From contig JARBUD010000020.1 of assembly GCA_029239875.1 (NCBI GenBank), forward strand, positions 79,764 through 143,763: 64,000 nucleotides of DNA, given 5' to 3'. Numbering within the stretch: the stretch's first letter is position 1; each line of letters begins with the position of its first letter. Origin of the DNA: Xanthobacteraceae bacterium (lineage in GTDB: Bacteria > Pseudomonadota > Alphaproteobacteria > Rhizobiales > Xanthobacteraceae). The position numbers and the translations under genes are program-made. Positions 50,182 to 57,607 of this stretch are shown in pieces. Under the pieces are notes generated by a model, which was not told the DNA's origin, searched no databases, and saw nothing but the letters and a program-made list of their open reading frames with translations.

Positions 50182-50991
50182 ATGAGCAGCGACGACACCA
50201 TCCGCACCGTGGAGCGCCGGCGCCACCGCCTCGACAAGGCCGGCCGGCAGGAGCGCATCCTCGCCGAGATGCGGGCTTCCGCCACGCTCAGGGTCGGCGA
50301 CCTTGCGGCGGAGCTGGAGGTCTCCACCGAGACCATCCGCCGCGACCTGTTCGAATTGCAGGAACGCGGGCTCATCAACCGCACCTATGGCGGCGCGGTG
50401 CGGCCCTTCGCGGCGGAGCCGGCTGTCACCGAGCGCCACCGCATGATGGTAGCCGAGCGCGAGGCCATCGCCGCCGCCGCGGTGAAGTTCATCGAGCCGC
50501 GCGAGGTCATCGCCATCGGCGCCGGCGCCACCACCACGCATGTGGCCAGGCGCATGTCGGCCGAGTGCCGCGACCTCACCGTGATCACCCATTCCTTCTC
50601 GGTGGCGACGGTGCTGGCCCCCAACCCGACCATCGAGATCATCATGTGCCCGGGCCGCTACAATGCCCGCGAGGGCATGATGGTCGGGGTGGAGACCATC
50701 GAGTTCCTGCAGAACTACAACGTCAACCGCGCCGTGCTCGGCATTTCCGGCATCACCACCGACGGACTGGCCGACGCCGAGGCGGATTCCGCCGCGGTCT
50801 ACAAGGCGATGATGAACCGGGCGGCGGAAACCATCGTGGTCTCCGACCACGCGAAGTTCGACGTGCCCTCGCTCGCCATCTGGGCGCGCATCCCCGACAT
50901 ACAGCGCCTCGTCACCGACCGGCCGCCGACGGGCGCGGTGGGCCGCGCCTTGGGCCGGGCGCAGGTCGAGATCACCGTGGCGGGGAAATAG
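50182..50991 (+). CDS. DeoR-family transcriptional regulator
   Basis: A 269-residue regulator: N-terminal DeoR helix-turn-helix (RVGDLAAELEVSTETIRRDL, then FELQERGLINRTYGGAV, ~37-73) and a C-terminal sugar-phosphate-sensing DeoRC domain with VIAIGAGATTTHVARRM, LTVITHSFSVATVL, GVETIEFLQNYNVN and VVSDHAKFDVPS. DeoR proteins usually respond to phosphorylated intermediates, which fits the kinase encoded downstream. It is co-transcribed with the importer and probably represses it, acting at the 45729-45986 gap. Confidence 0.9.
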   Translation: MSSDDTIRTVERRRHRLDKAGRQERILAEMRASATLRVGDLAAELEVSTETIRRDLFELQERGLINRTYGGAVRPFAAEPAVTERHRMMVAEREAIAAAAVKFIEPREVIAIGAGATTTHVARRMSAECRDLTVITHSFSVATVLAPNPTIEIIMCPGRYNAREGMMVGVETIEFLQNYNVNRAVLGISGITTDGLADAEADSAAVYKAMMNRAAETIVVSDHAKFDVPSLAIWARIPDIQRLVTDRPPTGAVGRALGRAQVEITVAGK

Positions 50992-50996
50992 CGTCG

Positions 50997-51956
50997 ATGT
51001 GGCAGCAGGTTCCCGCCGACGAGCGGATCGAGGTCGACATCGACGGCCACAAGGTCGTCGCCTACAGCTACGGCACCGGCGAGGAGGTCGTGTTCCTGCT
51101 CAATGGCGGCCCCGGCCTACCCTGCGACTATCTGCGCGACGCGCATTCCTTCCTCAGGGATCACGGCTACCGTGTCGTCGCCTTCGACCAGCTCGGCTGC
51201 GGTGCCTCCGACAAGCCTGATGATTCCACGCTGTGGGAGATCGGCCGCTATGTCCGCGAGACCGAGACGGTGCGCCAGGCGCTGGGCCTCGGCCGCGTGC
51301 ATCTGCTCGGCCATTCATGGGGCGGCTGGCTCGCCATCGAGTATGCCCTCACCCATCCGGAAGCCTTGAAGACGCTCATTCTGGAGGACACCGCCGCCGA
51401 CCTGCCGCACCTGATGAGCGAGATGCACCGGCTGCGCTCTTCGCTCGGCCCGGAGACGGTGGAGATGCTGCTCGCCCATGAGGCGGAGGGCACCTACGAC
51501 CATCCCGAATATCAGGCGGCGATCACGCTTCTGAACTACCGCCATGTCTGCCGATTGCAGGAGTGGCCGGCGCCGCTGATGGCCTCGCTGGGCGACTGGA
51601 ACATGGGCCCGTACATGGCGATGCAGGGGCCGAACGAGTTCCTCTATATCGGCAACCTCAAGGAGTGGAACCGCGTCCCCGACCTCCCGCGCATCGCCTG
51701 CCCGGTGCTGATCACCGTTGGCCGGCACGACGAGATCACGCCGGCCTGCGCGCTGCGGATGAAGCAGGGATTGAAGCAGGCGGAACTCATCGTATTCCCG
51801 AATTCCAGCCACATGCCGTTCTACGAGGAGCCCGCCGCCTATGACGCGGCGCTCACCGGCTTCCTCGCCCGCCATGCCCCGGCAATGTCACCGATCCTGC
51901 CACTGGTGGCAGGATCGGTGACATTGCCGGTGACACCGGTGGCACGCCCGTGGTGA
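50997..51956 (+). CDS. Alpha/beta hydrolase, proline iminopeptidase-like (S33 family)
   Basis: A 319-residue hydrolase with oxyanion motif LNGGPGLPCDYL (~35), nucleophile Ser107 in GHSWGGWL, Asp245 in VGRHDEIT and His272 in NSSHMPFYEEP: a full catalytic triad. The HGGPG-like loop and the cap region fit proline iminopeptidases and related amidases. The last 25 residues (from Pro295) look non-conserved and are encoded by a perfect 23-bp inverted repeat, suggesting that the C-terminus was reshaped. It may release the amine substrate from a peptide or amide in this pathway. It starts 5 nt after the DeoR stop. Confidence 0.85.
   Translation: MWQQVPADERIEVDIDGHKVVAYSYGTGEEVVFLLNGGPGLPCDYLRDAHSFLRDHGYRVVAFDQLGCGASDKPDDSTLWEIGRYVRETETVRQALGLGRVHLLGHSWGGWLAIEYALTHPEALKTLILEDTAADLPHLMSEMHRLRSSLGPETVEMLLAHEAEGTYDHPEYQAAITLLNYRHVCRLQEWPAPLMASLGDWNMGPYMAMQGPNEFLYIGNLKEWNRVPDLPRIACPVLITVGRHDEITPACALRMKQGLKQAELIVFPNSSHMPFYEEPAAYDAALTGFLARHAPAMSPILPLVAGSVTLPVTPVARPW
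51881..51928. repeat. 23-bp perfect inverted repeat with 2-nt spacer
   Basis: Bases 51881-51903 are the exact reverse complement of 51906-51928, with TG between them. The left arm starts GGCAATGTCACC and ends CCTGCCAC. It lies inside the last codons of the hydrolase gene and would fold into a very stable hairpin in mRNA or a cruciform in DNA. Confidence 0.9.
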
Positions 51957-51967
51957 CAGGAGTCACC
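51887..51967. promoter_or_regulatory. Cluster of five GGTGAC/GTCACC hexamers
   Basis: GTCACC at 51887 and 51962 and GGTGAC at 51917, 51929 and 51952: five copies in 81 bp. The last two form a 6-bp inverted repeat with AGGA loop across the hydrolase stop codon. The cluster precedes the kinase-PLP enzyme pair and could be an operator array or RNA structure controlling them. Confidence 0.4.
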
Positions 51968-51994
51968 TCATGAGCCGGGATTTACTGCAACGTG

Positions 51995-52066
51995 ATGCGC
52001 CTCGCCGAACTCGAGGCGCTGATGAAGCTCGAACTCGAAACCAGTCCGATGACGCGGCCCAAATGA
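51995..52066 (+). CDS. Possible 23-residue leader peptide overlapping the kinase start
   Basis: A short frame opening with ATG at 51995 (GTG at 51992 also possible) encodes a Leu/Glu-rich peptide (MRLAELEALMKLELE...) and stops in a TGA that overlaps the kinase ATG (ATGA at 52063). The amphipathic helix and coupled stop suggest a translated leader, but it is short enough to be chance, and no good ribosome site is visible. Confidence 0.3.
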   Translation: MRLAELEALMKLELETSPMTRPK

Positions 52067-53049
52067 CGACACCGATGTACGACGACGCCTTCCTGACGCG
52101 GCTCGAAGGCGGGCTGCGCTCCGCCTTGCCGCGCTGGGGGCTGTCGGAGGCGACCGAGCTGAAGCTGCTCACCATCTCCGAGAACGCCACCTTCCGCGCC
52201 CATGATCCTTTGAGCGGGCGCGACGTCGTCTTCCGCGTGCACCGGCCGGGCTATCACAGCCGCGCCGAGATCGAATCCGAGCTTGCCTGGCTGACCGCGC
52301 TCGGCCGCGACGGCAGCCTCATCGCCGATATCGACGACGGCGGCACCGTCCGCCATGCCGTGGCCTTTGGTCTTTTGCCGGGTAAGGAACCGGCCGAGGG
52401 CGAGGATTTGCCGCGCTGGTACCGCGAGTTGGGCGCCATCAATGCCCGCCTCCATGCCCATGCCAGGGGCTGGCAGCCACCGGACGGCTTCACCCGCAAG
52501 CGCTGGGACTATGACGCCATGCTCGGCAAGGTGCAGCTTTGGGGCGACTGGCGCGCGGGACTCGGGCTCGACGCGGAAGGCCGTGCAGTGCTGGAGCGCA
52601 CGGCGCAGGTGCTGCGCGAGTTGCTCGACGACTACGGCACCGGCGAGGACCGCTTCGGCCTGGTCCATGCCGACATGCGCGTCGCCAATCTCCTCGTCGA
52701 GGGCGACAACCTCTCAGTGATCGACTTCGACGATTGCGGCTTCTCCTGGTACCTCTACGACTTCGCCGCCGCCATCAGCTTCGCCGAGCACGAGCCCTAT
52801 ATCCCGCAGCTGCAACGCGCGTGGATCGAGGGCTACCGCACCGTCGCGCCGCTCGCCGACGAGGAATGCGCCATCCTGCCGGTCTTCATCATGCTGCGGC
52901 GGATGCTGCTCACCGCCTGGGTCGCCTCGCATTCCGAGACCCCGACCGCGCAGGCGATGGGCGAGGACTACACGAAGGGCACGGTCGAGCTCGCCCGCGC
53001 CTTCCTCGCCAGCTACGACACGGCCGAGAGCGAGAGGGCGGCGTCATGA
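52063..53049 (+). CDS. APH-fold small-molecule kinase (hydroxylysine kinase / homoserine kinase II-like)
   Basis: A 328-residue kinase of the aminoglycoside-phosphotransferase/choline-kinase superfamily. The nucleotide lobe includes VFRVHRPGYHS, the catalytic loop is GLVHADMRVANLL (catalytic Asp) and the metal-binding motif is VIDFDDCGFSWYLYD. The next gene, with which it shares an ATGA overlap, resembles phospho-lyases that act on O-phospho amino-alcohols. In animals an APH-type kinase and such a lyase act in sequence on 5-hydroxylysine. The same two-step logic is likely here. ATG 52063 is preferred to longer starts because of the short upstream frame and conserved length. Confidence 0.8.
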   Translation: MTTPMYDDAFLTRLEGGLRSALPRWGLSEATELKLLTISENATFRAHDPLSGRDVVFRVHRPGYHSRAEIESELAWLTALGRDGSLIADIDDGGTVRHAVAFGLLPGKEPAEGEDLPRWYRELGAINARLHAHARGWQPPDGFTRKRWDYDAMLGKVQLWGDWRAGLGLDAEGRAVLERTAQVLRELLDDYGTGEDRFGLVHADMRVANLLVEGDNLSVIDFDDCGFSWYLYDFAAAISFAEHEPYIPQLQRAWIEGYRTVAPLADEECAILPVFIMLRRMLLTAWVASHSETPTAQAMGEDYTKGTVELARAFLASYDTAESERAAS

Positions 53050-54359
53050 AGGGAGAGCCACTTCAGATCCTCTCGCTCAACGCCTTCGCGGGGAATAGCG
53101 CGGGCATCGCTCCGGACATCGCCGCGCTGGTCGAGCGGCGCAAGAAGAGCTTCGGCGCCGGCTCGGTGCTGTTCTACGACGAGCCGCTGAAGATCGTCCG
53201 CGCCGAGGGCGCCCATATCTACGCTTCCGACGGCCGAGCCTATCTCGACTTCTACAACAACGTCCCGACCGTCGGGCACTGCCATCCCAAGGTGGTGGAG
53301 GCGGTGCGCAAGCAGATGGGCGAGTTCAACATCCACTCGCGCTACCTGTTCGACGTCGCCCACGATTACGCCGAGAAGCTGCTCGCCACCTACCCGGCCG
53401 CCCTGAGCAATCTCGTGCTCACCTGCACGGGCAGCGAGAGCAACGACCTCGCCTTGCGGCTCGCCAGGAAGGCGAGCGGCGGCGAGGGCTTCGTGGTGAC
53501 GAAGACCGCCTATCATGGCAACACCTCCGCCGTGACCGAGGTTTCGCCCTCCTCCTACAAGCAGGGCGGCCCGCCCCGCCATGTGCGCATGGTGCCGCCA
53601 CCCGACCCGGCACTCTTCGGCAACGACGTCGCGCAGGGCTTCGCCGATGCGGTCGCGGCCGCCATCGCCGGCATGGAGGCGGACGGCATCCGCTTCGCCG
53701 GCCTGCTGGTCGACACCATCTTCTCCTCGGACGGCGTCTATGCCGACCCGCCCCGCTTCCTGAAAGCCGCGGTGGAGGTGGCGCGCAAGGCTGGCGGTCT
53801 CTTCATCGCCGACGAGGTGCAGCCGGGCTTCGGGCGCACCGGCGAGGGAATGTGGGGCTTCTCGCGCCACGGCGTCGAGCCGGACATCGTCACCATGGGC
53901 AAGCCGATGGGCAATGGCTACCCCATCGCCGGCGTGGTGACGCGGCCGGAGATCCTCGCCGATTTCTGCGCCGATTTCGGCTATTTCAACACCTTCGCCG
54001 GCAGCCCGGTGGCGACCGCCGCCGCGCTCGCCGTGCTGGAGGCGATCGAGGAGGACGACCTCATCGCCAATGCCGCCCGCGTCGGCCGGCATTTGACCGG
54101 GCGCCTCAAGCGCCTTGCCGCGCGCGCGCCGATCACCGCCGTGCGCGGCGCGGGGCTCTATATCGGCGTCGAGTTCGGCACGGAGGACGGCCCGGCGCCG
54201 GAAATCGCCAAGGGGCTGATCAACGGCCTGCGCCGCCACGGCATCCTCATCGGCGCCGCCGGCGGCTTCGGCAACGTGCTGAAGATCCGCCCGCCGCTCT
54301 GCGTCACCACGGACCATGCCGACCGGCTGGTCGACACCATGGAGGAACTGCTCGGCTGA
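53046..54359 (+). CDS. Class III PLP enzyme, probable O-phosphoamine phospho-lyase (AGXT2L-like)
   Basis: A 437-residue fold-type I PLP protein. The Schiff-base Lys is about Lys286 in DIVTMGKPMGNGYPIAGVV and the pyridine-N Asp about Asp256 in FIADEVQPGFGRTGEG. TGSESNDLALRLARKA and YFNTFAGSPVATAAALAVLE follow the pattern of the phospho-lyases of ethanolamine phosphate and phosphohydroxylysine more closely than that of ordinary omega-transaminases. Those enzymes release phosphate and ammonia to give an aldehyde. It starts in an ATGA overlap with the kinase. An ordinary transaminase role remains possible. Confidence 0.8.
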   Translation: MKGEPLQILSLNAFAGNSAGIAPDIAALVERRKKSFGAGSVLFYDEPLKIVRAEGAHIYASDGRAYLDFYNNVPTVGHCHPKVVEAVRKQMGEFNIHSRYLFDVAHDYAEKLLATYPAALSNLVLTCTGSESNDLALRLARKASGGEGFVVTKTAYHGNTSAVTEVSPSSYKQGGPPRHVRMVPPPDPALFGNDVAQGFADAVAAAIAGMEADGIRFAGLLVDTIFSSDGVYADPPRFLKAAVEVARKAGGLFIADEVQPGFGRTGEGMWGFSRHGVEPDIVTMGKPMGNGYPIAGVVTRPEILADFCADFGYFNTFAGSPVATAAALAVLEAIEEDDLIANAARVGRHLTGRLKRLAARAPITAVRGAGLYIGVEFGTEDGPAPEIAKGLINGLRRHGILIGAAGGFGNVLKIRPPLCVTTDHADRLVDTMEELLG

Positions 54360-54433
54360 TCCGCCTTTGCGGCAGATCAATGCGGAAGGCGCATTGCCGT
54401 CCTCTGCTGTCGCGTCGAACGGAGGCGGCTGCC

Positions 54434-54670
54434 ATGCGGAACCGGCAACTCTATGAGCGCCTGACCAATGCGGTCGGAAACGACGGCGACATCGAGATCG
54501 CGCTGTCGACCGAGAAGCGGATCATCACCCTCACCGGCACGGTCGCCTCGCGCGGCGAGCAGATCGCGCTCGAGGACGCCGTCGGCCACGTCGCCGAAGG
54601 CTTCATCGTCGTCAACCGGGTCAAGGTCGACCCGCGGCTCGGCTGCGGCGTGCGCCGCGCGGTGCATTGA
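54434..54670 (+). CDS. Small BON-domain protein
   Basis: A 78-residue single-domain protein. IALSTEKRIITLTGTVASRGEQIALEDAV followed by GFIVVNRVKV (key residues 21-64) is the BON alpha/beta pattern seen in OsmY-like proteins and in the BON part of LysM proteins. There is no evident signal peptide, so it may be cytoplasmic; many BON proteins bind phospholipid. GGAGG lies 9 nt before the ATG at 54434. It is 74 nt after the PLP enzyme and probably separate in function. Confidence 0.7.
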   Translation: MRNRQLYERLTNAVGNDGDIEIALSTEKRIITLTGTVASRGEQIALEDAVGHVAEGFIVVNRVKVDPRLGCGVRRAVH

Positions 54671-54687
54671 GGCCCGGCTGCCAGCGT

Positions 54688-56178
<1,491 letters not shown>

Positions 56179-56328
56179 TCATCCGCCGGGCGCCCGTCCC
56201 GAACATCCTATTCCGCGATACGGGCCGGCAAGCCGGGCGGCGTTCACTTATCCGGTAATTCCGCCGGGTCAGCCGGGCCTTTCGGCAAGCCGCAGCGGCA
56301 ACCTGCGGCTTCGTGAATTGGGCACCAG

Positions 56329-56352
56329 CGCTATGCACGGCTATATAGGGCG
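56329..56352. promoter_or_regulatory. Imperfect molybdate-box-like dyad
   Basis: CGCTAT (56329-56334) and TATATAGGGCG (56342-56352) approach the ModE recognition pattern CGyTATAT-N6-TATATAnCG described in purple bacteria, but spacing and the last bases are off by one or two. It lies 52 nt before the DUF2478 gene, whose partner encodes a ModE-like DNA-binding domain, so autoregulation is reasonable. Confidence 0.3.
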
Positions 56353-56403
56353 CTGTCGGCACAGGGACGCGGCGGTCGCGGCCCGGCCGGAGGAACATGC
56401 CCG

Positions 56404-56985
56404 ATGAGCCGTATTCTCGCCCTGCAGGGCGCGCCGCGCGAGGCGATACAGGGCGCGCTCGCCGCCTTCGCCGCCCGGCGGCGGGCGGAGGGCTGGCGCG
56501 TCGCCGGGCTGATCGAGGTCGCCGCCGGCCCGGACGGCCCCGGCTGCGCCGGGCAGGCGCTGCTCGACCTCGCCACCGGCGCGCTCCATCACATCGGCCA
56601 GGACCTCGGGCGCCATGCGGCCGCCTGCCATCTCGACAGCTCGGGCGTCGCCGCGGCCTGCCAAAGCGCGATGAACGCGCTGGGGCAAGGCTGCGACGTG
56701 CTGGTGCTGGCGAAGTTCGGCAAGCTGGAAGCCGCCCGCAGCGGGCTGGTCGACGCCTTCGGCCGCGCCATGGAGCGCGACGTGCCCGTGCTCACCTCGG
56801 TGGCGCCGAGCTCGATGGCGAGCTGGGCGGCGTTCGAGGGCGGCCTGGCACGGCTCGCCCCGCCGGATGCCGACATCATCGACGCCTGGTGGCAGGCCCT
56901 CGCCGAGCCCGCCGCCCATCCCCGTACGGAAACCGCACACGAACACGCGTCACCGCATCATGGCCTCGCTGTCGATCCGCATTGA
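56404..56985 (+). CDS. DUF2478 family protein
   Basis: A 193-residue protein that I assign to DUF2478, a family usually found beside molybdate transport or ModE genes. A possible P-loop-like start (LALQGAPREAIQGALAAFA) lacks the canonical GxGKT, so NTP binding is doubtful. DVLVLAKFGKLEAARSGL and PVLTSVAPSSMASW are the most family-like stretches. Its C-terminus overlaps the next gene by 26 nt and ends in a His-rich tail (TAHEHASPHHG) that might bind metal. The family name rests on memory and context. Confidence 0.7.
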   Translation: MSRILALQGAPREAIQGALAAFAARRRAEGWRVAGLIEVAAGPDGPGCAGQALLDLATGALHHIGQDLGRHAAACHLDSSGVAAACQSAMNALGQGCDVLVLAKFGKLEAARSGLVDAFGRAMERDVPVLTSVAPSSMASWAAFEGGLARLAPPDADIIDAWWQALAEPAAHPRTETAHEHASPHHGLAVDPH

Positions 56986-57316
56986 CCTCGACCCGGAAGG
57001 CCGCATCGGCCCCGGCAAGATCGAGCTGCTGGAGGCCATCGCCCGCACCGGCTCGATCTCGGGGGCGGGGCGCGCCATGGACATGTCCTACCGCCGCGCC
57101 TGGGACCTCGTGGACGAGCTCGGCCAGATCTTCGGCCAGCCGGTGGTGGCCTCGCATGCCGGCGGCCGCAATGGCGGCGGCGCCAAGCTCACCCCGCTCG
57201 GCGAGGAGCTGATCGCCCGCTACCGGATGATCGAGCACAGCGCCGCCAACGCGGCCCGCCCGCATCTGGAGGCGCTGCAGAAGACCGCCGCCCGCAAGCC
57301 GCAGCCGGTGGAGTGA
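56960..57316 (+). CDS. ModE-like winged-helix protein (single DNA-binding domain)
   Basis: A 118-residue protein consisting only of the ModE N-terminal, LysR-like winged helix: KIELLEAIARTGSISGAGRAMDMSYRRAW, then DELGQIFGQPVV and the wing GGRNGGGAKLTPLGEEL (key residues 22-95). The molybdate-binding TOBE domains of full ModE are absent. Such truncated forms regulate molybdenum genes in several Hyphomicrobiales. No modABC is in the window; the overlapping DUF2478 gene is the evident partner. Confidence 0.82.
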   Translation: MASLSIRIDLDPEGRIGPGKIELLEAIARTGSISGAGRAMDMSYRRAWDLVDELGQIFGQPVVASHAGGRNGGGAKLTPLGEELIARYRMIEHSAANAARPHLEALQKTAARKPQPVE

Positions 57317-57378
57317 GGGGCGGGTTCATTCCGCTGTGCTTTCCTGAAATGAGGGTACCTCCCCACATTCTTTCCCTC

Positions 57379-57497
57379 GTCCCCGGGCTTGACCCGGGGA
57401 CCCAGGGGACCGGGTGCGCCCGGTCACTGGGTGGCCGGAACTCGGGCTTGCCCGAGTTCCTCATGTCGAGACCGAAGTCGGCAAAAGCCGACTTCGG
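57379..57497. repeat. Array of four perfect hairpins between convergent genes
   Basis: Four separate perfect stems in 119 nt: 9 bp at 57379-57401 (GTCCCCGGG, loop CTTGA), 7 bp at 57408-57425 (GACCGGG, loop TGCG), 10 bp at 57437-57460 (GGAACTCGGG, loop CTTG) and 11 bp at 57472-57497 (CCGAAGTCGGC, loop AAAA). The array lies between the ModE-like gene (+) and the P-type ATPase gene (-) and can end transcription from both sides. Confidence 0.85.
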
Positions 57498-57543
57498 GGT
57501 CAAGCCCGGCCATGAGGGTGGAACGGGTGCGCTCAAATGACCA

Positions 57544-57583
57544 TCCTTCGAGGCCCGGCTACGCCGGACACCTCAGGATGAGG
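57544..57583. repeat. Half copy (copy C) of the cloverleaf-like repeat
   Basis: About 40 nt matching the left half of the elements at 23330 and 47168: TCCTTCGAGGCCCGGC, then ACACCTCAGGATGAGG. The right half is missing. It adjoins the hairpin array, 24 nt from the ATPase stop. Confidence 0.7.
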
Positions 57584-57607
57584 TTGTGAAGGAAGAATCC
57601 TTACTCC

